The notes beneath the pieces were generated by a model. That model was not told where the DNA came from. It saw only the letters and a program-made list of their open reading frames with translations, and did no database searches. From assembly GCA_020443005.1 (NCBI GenBank), contig JAGRJA010000230.1, forward strand, positions 1-9,244: DNA of 9,244 nt. The letters are read 5' to 3'. Positions 1-6,521 of this stretch are shown one piece after another; the first letter of the stretch is position 1; each line of letters opens with the position of its first letter. A program made the translations under genes and the position numbers. The stretch comes from Pseudomonadales bacterium. Lineage in GTDB: Bacteria; Pseudomonadota; Gammaproteobacteria; Pseudomonadales; UBA7239.

Positions 1-399
1 CAGCTCGACATGATTGGGTGGTGTCACAATCAAGGGAGCATCATTCCACAGCGTGACAGTAACCAGATCCTGCTCTTTCAACCACTGCGCTGCATCCCCA
101 ACCCGACTCTTATCTGCCTGGTATTGTTCGAAGCTGTTTGGCTCCATAAAGTGCCAGAATTCTCCATCGTTATAGAGATACTCCATATCAATATCCCTGA
201 CATCAGCACCTTCCAGTGTTTCACCTGATTTAAAGGTTCTTTCCCAGACTTTTCCCGTTTTCAGGTTGCGCAAACGCACCCGGTTGAACGCCTGCCCTTT
301 TCCCGGTTTTACAAATTCGTTTTCCAACACTGCACAGGGGTCGCCATCAAGCATCAATTTGAGCCCGGAACGAAATTCACTGGTAGAATAACTCGCCAT
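1..399 (-). CDS. efp: Translation elongation factor P, EF-P (N-terminal 133 residues; 3' end outside window)
   Basis: EF-P binds the ribosome between the P and E sites and relieves stalling at polyproline stretches. The visible 133 codons start at ATG (399-397) and run off the window edge at base 1; the full protein is normally about 188 residues. Domain I (about residues 1-63) carries the FVKPGKGQAF loop with Lys34, the residue that receives beta-lysine in EpmA/EpmB organisms. Domain II (from about residue 64) shows YLYNDGEFWHFM and ends at TPPNHVEL, all typical of EF-P. A Shine-Dalgarno AGAGG (409-405) lies 5 nt before the ATG. The gene diverges from epmB, whose product helps make the Lys34 modification, so partner enzyme and substrate are adjacent. 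The family call is very secure; only the missing C-terminal domain III cannot be judged. Confidence 0.97.
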   Translation of the reverse strand, partial: MASYSTSEFRSGLKLMLDGDPCAVLENEFVKPGKGQAFNRVRLRNLKTGKVWERTFKSGETLEGADVRDIDMEYLYNDGEFWHFMEPNSFEQYQADKSRVGDAAQWLKEQDLVTVTLWNDAPLIVTPPNHVEL

Positions 400-438
400 T
401 GTTTCCTCTATATTCAATCAAGTTTAAAAAAGTTGCCT

Positions 439-1464
439 ATGATACCCCCTTCAGTTGCCCCTTTGCAGCAACAAAACTGGCAACAGTGCCTTCGCGATGC
501 TGTCACCTCCCCCCGGGAGTTGCTTGACATACTGGCGTTACCGGCCAACCTGCTCGACGACATCGAAGCTGTTTGCCGCGACTTCCCCCTGCGTGTACCC
601 CGGCCGTATCTGGATAACATCGAGAAAGGCAACCCCTACGACCCGTTACTTCGCCAGATCCTGCCTTTGACTGAAGAACGCCTAACAACGCCCGGTTTCT
701 CACTGGACCCGCTGGAAGAAATTCCGGCAAACGCCTGTCGCGGACTGATTCATAAATACCCAAACCGTGCCCTGCTCATTACCACGAGCGCCTGCGCCAT
801 CCATTGCCGCTACTGCTTCCGAAGGCACTTCCCCTACACGGAAAACAGCAATAGTCGAGCGCAATGGCAACAGGCCATGGATTATCTGAGCAACCACAAG
901 GAAATCAATGAAGCAATTCTCAGCGGCGGTGACCCGCTCAATCTTTCCGACAAGCATCTGGAATGGCTGATTTCGTCAATCGCCGAAATACCCCATATCA
1001 AACACATCCGGATTCACACGAGGCTTCCTGTCGTGATCCCGCAAAGAATCACGGAAGACCTGATCAGCACCCTGAAATCAACAGACAAAAACTGCATTAT
1101 GGTCGTGCACTGTAACCATGGCAACGAACTCAGCCGGGCCGTTATCACGGGTTTGAAAACCCTGAAAGACAACGGCATTACCCTGCTCAACCAGTCTGTC
1201 CTGCTTGCCGGTATCAACGATCATGCCGACACATTGGCAGCACTGGGTGAAAAGCTGTTTTCGGCAGGCGTACTTCCTTATTATCTCCACTTGCCGGACA
1301 AGGTTCAGGGTACAGCCCATTTTGATATCAGCGAAGCGCAAGCCTTGAGCATCTACAGGGAGCTTCAGGCAAAAGTGTCCGGATTTTTACTACCGAGGCT
1401 CGTCAGGGAGATACCCGGGCAAACATCCAAGACATTGGTGCATGAACCTGTTTCAGGCGACTAG
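439..1464 (+). CDS. epmB: EF-P beta-lysylation protein EpmB (radical SAM lysine 2,3-aminomutase family)
   Basis: EpmB (YjeK) converts L-alpha-lysine to beta-lysine, which EpmA attaches to Lys34 of EF-P. The 341-residue product has the radical SAM cluster motif CAIHCRYC (Cys119, Cys123, Cys126; CxxxCxxC) followed by FRRHFPY, the SAM-binding SGGDPL at 162-167, RLPVVIP near 195-201, and YYLHLPDKVQGTAHF near 281-295. The C-terminal IPGQTSKT contains Lys331, the expected pyridoxal-phosphate lysine. Length and motif order match E. coli EpmB, shorter than clostridial lysine 2,3-aminomutases. I chose ATG 439, which gives MIPPS; an in-frame TTG two codons upstream (433) is possible. No clear ribosome binding site precedes either. 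The gene diverges from efp across 39 bp. EpmA, the ligase, is not in the window. Confidence 0.95.
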   Translation: MIPPSVAPLQQQNWQQCLRDAVTSPRELLDILALPANLLDDIEAVCRDFPLRVPRPYLDNIEKGNPYDPLLRQILPLTEERLTTPGFSLDPLEEIPANACRGLIHKYPNRALLITTSACAIHCRYCFRRHFPYTENSNSRAQWQQAMDYLSNHKEINEAILSGGDPLNLSDKHLEWLISSIAEIPHIKHIRIHTRLPVVIPQRITEDLISTLKSTDKNCIMVVHCNHGNELSRAVITGLKTLKDNGITLLNQSVLLAGINDHADTLAALGEKLFSAGVLPYYLHLPDKVQGTAHFDISEAQALSIYRELQAKVSGFLLPRLVREIPGQTSKTLVHEPVSGD

Positions 1465-1676
1465 AAACCACCTCTTTTTTCCAAAAGCGTGACAAAACCA
1501 TCATTCAGGGGCGAAACCCCTTCCCATCACTACCGAGTAAACGGTATTATCTGCAGCCTTTTTTCGAATTCCGGTCAAGTAAAACTGCGCCCAACGGCGC
1601 ATTACGGTGACGAAATAACCGAATCAACGGCCTGGCGGTCGATAAATCCATTATTAAATGAAGTAAGCACTGCAAG
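1465..1676 (+). promoter_or_regulatory. Intergenic leader upstream of fimX with several short hairpins
   Basis: This 212-bp gap between epmB and fimX holds no convincing gene. It has short perfect stems: AGGGG/CCCCT (1507-1511 with 1517-1521, loop CGAAA), TACCG/CGGTA (1531-1535 with 1542-1546), TGCGCC/GGCGCA (1586-1591 with 1596-1601, loop CAAC) and CGGT/ACCG (1605-1608 with 1618-1621). The ACCG and CGGT arms of the second and fourth stems could also pair with each other. A six-T run lies at 1559-1564. A weak stem GTTTC/GAAAC (1450-1454 with 1464-1468), followed by a T-rich stretch to 1480, could end epmB transcripts. I cannot match this to a known riboswitch, including the c-di-GMP-I consensus. 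No good sigma-70 promoter stands out before fimX. Confidence 0.4.
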
Positions 1677-3806
1677 ATGAATCATAACGACACAATCCGA
1701 TTACTGGTTATTAATGACTCAGACAGTGAAGTCGAGCGCCTCCTGAGCATGCTGTCCAATGCCGGGCGCAATACGCGTGCCCAACATGTGCCCTCCGAAG
1801 AAGGGCTGGAAAAATTACTGAACGAACAAGCCTGGGATCTGCTGATCGCCATGGACTCTGCAACGACAGTGGATCCAAAGGCCGCGATTCGCGTCATCAA
1901 GAAACTGGACAAGGATGTTCCTGCCATCTTTCAAACCGAGGCAATGGAAGAGGAAAGGCAAATCGCCCTGATCGAAGGTCTTAAAGCCGGCGCGCGCGAT
2001 GTTGTAACACTCGATGACGACCAGCACCTGTTACTGGTTATGGATCGTGAGCTCAGTAACCTTACCGAACGCCGCCAACGCCGTACAGCCGACCGCCGCT
2101 TTAACGATTCCGAGCGCCGTTGCCAGCACTTGCTGGAAAGCTCAAGGGATGCGATTGCCTATGTCGATGACGGTATGTTCCTGTTCAACAACCTGTCCTT
2201 CGCCATGTGTTTTGGCTATGAAGACCCGGATGATGTGCTTTGTATTCCTGTCATCGACATGATCTGTGAAGAAGACCATGAAACCTACAAGAACTTTGTC
2301 AAGGACATGGAAACCAGCGATGAAATTGGCGCAAAGATGTTGAGCGTTCGCGGAATCAAGCAGGATGGCACCGAATTTGATATCACCATTGCTGTTTCGC
2401 CCGCCACCTACGACGAGGAACCCTGCCAGCAATTCCGTATCGACGGCGCAGAACTTGCCTCCTACACCGCAGCCACAGGTGGCCAGCAACAGGGCGCGGC
2501 ACCAGCCGGCGTCAGCAGCACGACAGACCCTGTCACGGGTCTTAACAATCGTCGCTACATTCTCGATGCCGTCGGCAGCGCTGTTCAGGATGCTGCTGAA
2601 AATGACAAATACCGATCGCTGTTTTATATCGCCGTAGACCGTTTTGAAACCATCCGCGCACAGGTTGGTGTCAGCCATATGGATGGCATGCTGGCCAATC
2701 TGGCATCGGCCATCGACAGTAACAAAGGTGAAAAAGCGGTTATCGGGCGGTTTGGCGACGATGAATTCCTTATGCTCGTTCCCGGCATTGACAGCGAACA
2801 AACCGTCAAGCGCGCCAAGGAACTGTGCAAGGCCATCGAAGACCACATCTGTGAAGCCGGCGGAAAAACCATCCAGACGACCATCAGTATCGGTATCGCT
2901 CCCATCTCCGACAATGCCACGAACCCTGATGACATTATCAATAAAGCTCACACCGCCCTGCTGGAATTGCGTGAAGAGAGCAAAATCGAGGATGTGGGCA
3001 ATGGTGCCAGGCTTTATGTGCCCAAGGTCGAGGAAGGCAATGCCAATGATGATGCCATACAGGAAGTGGCTCGCCATGCTATTGATAACAATGAGCTAAA
3101 ACTCCTGTTCCAGCCAGTCGTAAGCCTGCAGGGGTCGGATTATGGCCACTATGAGGTTCGCACCGAGCTTCCGGGGGAATCCAAGTCGGTCAGCGACCAT
3201 GCCATTTTCAACGCTGTCAGCAGAAACAAGGAAATCGCCAAGAAATTTGATCGCTATGTGATTCTGGAGGCCATCAAGGCCCTGGCAGAACACCAGAAAA
3301 AAGGTCATCAGACACGACTGTTTATCAACCTCACAAACACATCAATTCAGGATGAAGCCATTGCCGGCTGGATCGGTGTTGCCATCAAGGCCGCCGGCCT
3401 CGATCATGACAATTTCATTTTCCAGTTCAATGAAAACGATGCGAACAGCTATCTGAAACAAACCATGGCCATCAGCAAGGATCTGAAGGAACTTGGCTGC
3501 CATACTTCGATCAAGGGTTTTGGCTGCGCACTTGACCCCTTCAAGTCGCTGGCTCACTTCGGTGATGTGGAGATCGTGAAAATTGATGCGTCTTTCACCA
3601 CCGACATCCAGTCGAAAGGCGAAAGCCCTGAAAAGCTCAAGGAAATAGCCGCCAAACTCAAGGAAGCTGGCAAAATCACCATTATTTCCCATGTTGAGAG
3701 CGCCTCGATTTTGCCGACCCTCTGGCAAACAGGCGTCGATTTCATTCAAGGCCGCTATCTGCAAGCACCCAGCCCTGAAATGAATTACGAGTTTGACGAA
3801 GCATAA
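1677..3806 (+). CDS. fimX: FimX-type c-di-GMP signalling protein (REC-like, PAS, degenerate GGDEF, degenerate EAL)
   Basis: FimX homologues are cytoplasmic c-di-GMP receptors that help type IV pilus assembly and twitching, in Xanthomonas via PilZ and PilB. The 709-residue product has a REC-like domain (7-125), a linker, a PAS domain (146-260, with SSRDAIAYVDDGM at 155-167), GGDEF (about 283-450) and EAL (about 465-709). The REC domain has no clear phospho-acceptor: spacing after DLLIAM is off and the usual Lys is absent. The GGDEF signature reads GDDEF (360-364) after a recognisable DPVTGLNNRR, with no RxxD inhibitory site. The EAL motif reads EVR (493-495); the usual DDFG is KGFG (613-616), removing a catalytic metal aspartate. 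LLFQP (476-480), KID (635-637) and the tail LQAPSPEMNYEF fit FimX. The ATG at 1677 has no strong ribosome binding site. Probably a receptor, not an enzyme. Confidence 0.9.
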   Translation: MNHNDTIRLLVINDSDSEVERLLSMLSNAGRNTRAQHVPSEEGLEKLLNEQAWDLLIAMDSATTVDPKAAIRVIKKLDKDVPAIFQTEAMEEERQIALIEGLKAGARDVVTLDDDQHLLLVMDRELSNLTERRQRRTADRRFNDSERRCQHLLESSRDAIAYVDDGMFLFNNLSFAMCFGYEDPDDVLCIPVIDMICEEDHETYKNFVKDMETSDEIGAKMLSVRGIKQDGTEFDITIAVSPATYDEEPCQQFRIDGAELASYTAATGGQQQGAAPAGVSSTTDPVTGLNNRRYILDAVGSAVQDAAENDKYRSLFYIAVDRFETIRAQVGVSHMDGMLANLASAIDSNKGEKAVIGRFGDDEFLMLVPGIDSEQTVKRAKELCKAIEDHICEAGGKTIQTTISIGIAPISDNATNPDDIINKAHTALLELREESKIEDVGNGARLYVPKVEEGNANDDAIQEVARHAIDNNELKLLFQPVVSLQGSDYGHYEVRTELPGESKSVSDHAIFNAVSRNKEIAKKFDRYVILEAIKALAEHQKKGHQTRLFINLTNTSIQDEAIAGWIGVAIKAAGLDHDNFIFQFNENDANSYLKQTMAISKDLKELGCHTSIKGFGCALDPFKSLAHFGDVEIVKIDASFTTDIQSKGESPEKLKEIAAKLKEAGKITIISHVESASILPTLWQTGVDFIQGRYLQAPSPEMNYEFDEA

Positions 3807-3865
3807 GCAAGCAGCCGTGAAACAGGCCGGGGCGCAGCGCCTTTGCTTCCCGGTTAAGCCTGAAC

Positions 3866-3892
3866 AAAGCCGTACCTGAGTGCGGCTTTTTT
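3866..3892 (+). terminator. Rho-independent terminator of fimX
   Basis: A 10-bp stem (3866-3875 with 3880-3889, one G-T pair) closes a CTGA loop and runs into six T residues (3887-3892). The core arms are AAAGCCG and CGGCTTT. It lies 60 bp after the fimX stop, on the correct strand. On the opposite strand only three T residues follow the stem, so it would be a weaker terminator for the convergent SGNH gene. Confidence 0.9.
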
Positions 3893-4036
3893 CGTCCAGG
3901 CCGTCATAAAGCGAACGGTCAAAAACCCTGAATTATGCTTGTTGAGGGATTCACCTGCATGCAGAAACAGCTATCCCGACAGGCCTATTAACGATTAACT
4001 TTGTTTTGACCTGCCCTGATCGAAAACTGTCAGCGA

Positions 4037-5077
4037 TTACCCTTCTTCATTTTGCACCGCCGTGTCAGCCGGCTGCGACTCACCCTTGTCAATCGGTAAG
4101 GCATTAACCAGCACATCGGCCACCTTGTCATAACCCGTTGCCAGGGGATGAAAATCGGGAAAGAAATAATCCGGGCAGTTCTCACTCGCACCCGCACAGA
4201 GCCGGCGAAACGCCGCTGCCACATTAATCAGCGAGACTCCCTGTTGTTTGGCAACCTGCTTCATTTGCCGGTTAGCCACTTTCTGCACGCCTTCATAGTA
4301 GGGGTAAGTCAGAAAAACGAGATCGACACCATACTGCTGGCAGATATCAGCCATCAATTTCAGGTTTTTCCCCAGGCTTTTCGCCGGTGCAGCTTGTTGG
4401 GGCTCGAATACATAACCGATGGAAAAATCGACATCACCATAGGAAACCGCATTCGGCATATCCTGATTTTCCAACTGAACATCCTCACTGTTGATCAACT
4501 CGACAAACCGTTCATTTTGTTCAGCACTAAAATCCAGTTTGCGTGCCTGCTGGTCTATCTTGAGATCTTGCGGGTTATATAATTCCCTTTCAAGCATATA
4601 AACCAGCTTGTACACACGGGAATAATCGCGAAAAAACTTCTCGACTGGCGAAAGCCGGTTTTCGACGCCCTCAACATCGACAGGCGCTGTCCAGAAATCG
4701 TTCACACCCACCATAACAGTAACAAGATCCGGTTTGAACATTTTCAGGACTTCGGGCAGATTCTTCAGGATTCTTGACGAATTAACCCCCGGAAAACCCA
4801 GATTAATCACTTCGATTTGATGATCCGGATTCTGGTTATTCCATTTTTCGGCCAACCGCGCCGGGTAGGACTCTGCCTCATCCAGATAGATACCATAGGT
4901 ATTGGAATCCCCCATCATCACGACTCGGGTTGCACTGCCATTCATCCAGCTCGCCGGCTCCATTTGACGCTTGTCGATCACGAGCGCACCGATCTGCAAC
5001 ACGACTTCCAGCAAAAACACCGACAACAGGGGAACAACCAAAAACCAGTCAAAACAAATTCGTAGAAAACGCTTCAT
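4037..5077 (-). CDS. Membrane-anchored SGNH/GDSL-family hydrolase, substrate unknown
   Basis: The 346-residue product begins with a basic stretch (MKRFLR) and one hydrophobic segment (about 11-35), so it is probably anchored in the inner membrane with the catalytic domain in the periplasm. SGNH blocks are in order: MMGDSNTYG with nucleophile Ser58, LGFPGVNSS (93-101) supplying the oxyanion glycine, VGVND with Asn126, and FPDFHPLATGY with Asp308 and His310. SGNH enzymes hydrolyse or transfer esters on lipids, sugars or peptides; nothing here fixes the substrate, though polysaccharide O-acyl modification is one possibility. The ATG at 5077 is preferred because AGAAG (5087-5083) lies 5 nt upstream, while an upstream in-frame GTG (5083) overlaps that site. 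It lies 90 bp downstream of serB on the same strand and may be co-transcribed. The C-terminal 16 residues are acidic and low-complexity. Confidence 0.85.
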   Translation of the reverse strand: MKRFLRICFDWFLVVPLLSVFLLEVVLQIGALVIDKRQMEPASWMNGSATRVVMMGDSNTYGIYLDEAESYPARLAEKWNNQNPDHQIEVINLGFPGVNSSRILKNLPEVLKMFKPDLVTVMVGVNDFWTAPVDVEGVENRLSPVEKFFRDYSRVYKLVYMLERELYNPQDLKIDQQARKLDFSAEQNERFVELINSEDVQLENQDMPNAVSYGDVDFSIGYVFEPQQAAPAKSLGKNLKLMADICQQYGVDLVFLTYPYYEGVQKVANRQMKQVAKQQGVSLINVAAAFRRLCAGASENCPDYFFPDFHPLATGYDKVADVLVNALPIDKGESQPADTAVQNEEG

Positions 5078-5167
5078 AAACACTTCTGGGCTAACTATTT
5101 ACCACACACCATATTACAGAGAATCTGCCTGTATTGTTATCTGTTCGCCACAGACATTCAGTGCCGC

Positions 5168-6388
5168 TCAGTCCATCAAGCCAACCTGGGCATCACTCAG
5201 TCCAAGCAGGTACAAAATAGCATCCAGTCCCAAAGTCGACAGGGCGTGTTGAGCGGATGCCTTGACAATGGGTTTTGCCCGGAATGCAATCCCCAAACCG
5301 GCAATGCTCAGCATCGGCAAATCGTTGGCACCATCACCCACCGCAATCACCTGTTCAAGGTTAACCCCTTCCCTGGCCGCAATTTCAGTTAACAGTTGCG
5401 CCTTGCGCTTTCCATCCACAATCTCGCCGACAACCCGACCACTCAATTTGCCATCAATAATTTCCAGATCATTGGCAAAGACATAGTCGATCCCCAATTG
5501 CTGTTGCAAACGGCGGCCGAAGTACAAAAACCCCCCCGAGATTATTGCCGTTTTGTAACCGAGCAGCTTCAGGGTAGAAACCAGTTTTGCTGCACCTTCC
5601 GTGATTCGGAGCTGGTCCGCAACCTTTTCAAGCACCGATTCCTCCAGCCCTTTCAGCAAGGCTACCCGGCGGGTCAGGCTTTCACAAAAATCCAGTTCGC
5701 CCTGCATGGCCTGTTCGGTGATCATCGCGACCTGCTTTCCAACCCCGGCACTTCGGGCAAGTTCGTCAATGACTTCCGCTTCTATCAAGGTGGAGTCCAT
5801 ATCAAACACAACCAGTCTTCGATTTCGTCGGTACACTGTGTCTTCCTGATAGGCGATATCGACACCCAGCTCAGCTGATAGCTCAAGAAAGCGCTGCCGC
5901 ATCGACAGGGTTTGTTCACACTCACCCCTGACAGAAAACTCGACCGAGGCACAGCGGTTTTGTTCCTGGTACTCCAGCGGAATACGGCCTGACAAGCGCG
6001 TAATGTCATCAATATTGAGACCGTAGTCGGCAATGATTTGCGTCACCCTGGCTATCTGTGTTGCAGTAATTTTCCGGGCAAGCAAGGTCACGATATGCCG
6101 GGGCTTTCCCTGCTGGCTCACCCACTGGCTATAGCGCTCGGCACTTATCGGTTCAAAGCGAACCTGCAGGCCAAGATCATGCACACAGAACAGGATTTCC
6201 TTCAGCACGGGCGCGGAAACTTCGGCATCCGGCAATTCGGCAAGCACACCCAGCGACAATGAATCATGTATTACCGCCTGACCAATATCGAGAATATTGA
6301 TTGAGTAGGAAGACAGAATATCGGTAATTGATGCCGTAACACCCGGTTTATCAAGGCCAAAAATATTGATCAGTATGACTTCTTTCAA
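5168..6388 (-). CDS. serB: Phosphoserine phosphatase SerB with N-terminal ACT domains
   Basis: SerB removes phosphate from O-phospho-L-serine, the last step of serine synthesis, in the cytoplasm. The 406-residue product has two ACT-like regulatory domains (about 1-85 and 95-182), which usually bind amino acids, then a HAD phosphatase domain. HAD motifs are complete: VFDMDSTLIE with Asp196 (nucleophile) and Asp198, SGG at 284-286, Lys329 in GKRKAQ, and GDGANDLPML (351-360) with Asp352 and Asp356. Length and sequence resemble Pseudomonas SerB; the enteric enzyme is shorter at the N terminus. I chose TTG at 6388 because AGGGG (6401-6397) sits 8 nt upstream and the product then begins MKEVILIN, like MREIVLIN in Pseudomonas. 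The alternative GTG at 6397 overlaps the ribosome binding site. Confidence 0.96.
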   Translation of the reverse strand: MKEVILINIFGLDKPGVTASITDILSSYSINILDIGQAVIHDSLSLGVLAELPDAEVSAPVLKEILFCVHDLGLQVRFEPISAERYSQWVSQQGKPRHIVTLLARKITATQIARVTQIIADYGLNIDDITRLSGRIPLEYQEQNRCASVEFSVRGECEQTLSMRQRFLELSAELGVDIAYQEDTVYRRNRRLVVFDMDSTLIEAEVIDELARSAGVGKQVAMITEQAMQGELDFCESLTRRVALLKGLEESVLEKVADQLRITEGAAKLVSTLKLLGYKTAIISGGFLYFGRRLQQQLGIDYVFANDLEIIDGKLSGRVVGEIVDGKRKAQLLTEIAAREGVNLEQVIAVGDGANDLPMLSIAGLGIAFRAKPIVKASAQHALSTLGLDAILYLLGLSDAQVGLMD

Positions 6389-6396
6389 AATACGCA

Positions 6397-6401
6397 CCCC
6401 T
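6397..6401 (-). promoter_or_regulatory. Ribosome binding site that sets the serB TTG start
   Basis: AGGGG on the minus strand lies 8 nt before TTG 6388. It overlaps the rival GTG at 6397-6395, which makes that codon an unlikely start. Confidence 0.7.
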
Positions 6402-6430
6402 GAACTGTAGTCGTCGATTATAGTTCAGGG
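6398..6430. repeat. 9-bp perfect inverted repeat over the serB -10 box; candidate operator
   Basis: CCCTGAACT (6398-6406) and AGTTCAGGG (6422-6430) are perfect inverted copies separated by 15 bp. One arm overlaps the predicted -10 box and the other covers most of the serB ribosome binding site. Because the predicted transcript starts near 6410, only one arm would be in the mRNA, so a protein-binding DNA site is more likely than an RNA hairpin. No regulator is identified. Confidence 0.45.
6417..6422 (-). promoter_or_regulatory. Predicted -10 element of the serB promoter
   Basis: The minus strand reads TATAAT, a perfect sigma-70 -10 box. It predicts a start point near 6410 and a leader of about 22 nt to TTG 6388. 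No good -35 element exists at 16-18 bp (only weak matches such as GTTAAA, 6444-6439), so an activator may be required. The box overlaps the inverted repeat at 6398-6430. Confidence 0.55.
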
Positions 6431-6466
6431 CGACAGTGTTTAACCGTAAAATTCATTTCAGGGCGA
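6424..6466. repeat. Direct repeat TTCAGGGCGA, two copies 33 bp apart
   Basis: TTCAGGGCGA occurs exactly at 6424-6433 and 6457-6466. The first copy is also one arm of the inverted repeat at 6398-6430, giving three TTCAGGG-type half-sites between the divergent genes. The 33-bp period is close to three helical turns, which would put both copies on the same face of the DNA. Confidence 0.45.
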
Positions 6467-6480
6467 TGATTTGATATAAA
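6452..6480 (+). promoter_or_regulatory. Possible sigma-70 promoter for the Smp-like gene
   Basis: TATAAA (6475-6480) is a five-of-six -10 box. TTCATT (6452-6457), 17 bp upstream, is a poor -35 box with three matches. The second TTCAGGGCGA copy starts at the end of the -35 box and extends into the spacer, so a bound regulator could affect this promoter too. The predicted leader is about 35 nt. Confidence 0.4.
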
Positions 6481-6509
6481 ATGACGGACTGAATCCAGAA
6501 GCATTCATT

Positions 6510-6514
6510 AGAGG
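6510..6514 (+). promoter_or_regulatory. Ribosome binding site that sets a TTG start
   Basis: AGAGG lies 7 nt before the TTG at 6522 and no ATG is at a suitable distance, which supports TTG as the true start of the Smp-like gene. Confidence 0.7.
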
Positions 6515-6521
6515 CTACCAC

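Noticed and set aside
400..438. Promoters for efp and epmB in the 39-bp gap
   Set aside because: TATATT (409-414) and TATCAT (minus, 444-439) resemble -10 boxes, but neither has a convincing -35 element, and the true promoters may lie within the opposing coding regions.
1482..1625. c-di-GMP (GEMM) riboswitch before fimX
   Set aside because: Attractive by context, but the conserved GEMM core sequences and tetraloop-receptor arrangement are not visible.
1489..1680. 63-residue GTG-start reading frame whose stop overlaps the fimX start (ATGA)
   Set aside because: The overlap looks like translational coupling, but the frame has no ribosome binding site, no recognisable motif and an untypical composition, and it runs through the hairpin-rich leader.
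2142..3077. Long 311-residue frame on the minus strand inside fimX
   Set aside because: It is antisense to a well-supported multi-domain protein and its translation resembles no family; it is a shadow of codon bias.
3827..3853. GC-rich inverted repeats just after fimX (GGCG/CGCC and CCGGG/CCCGG)
   Set aside because: Stems are short and have no T-run; the adjacent hairpin at 3866-3892 explains termination better.
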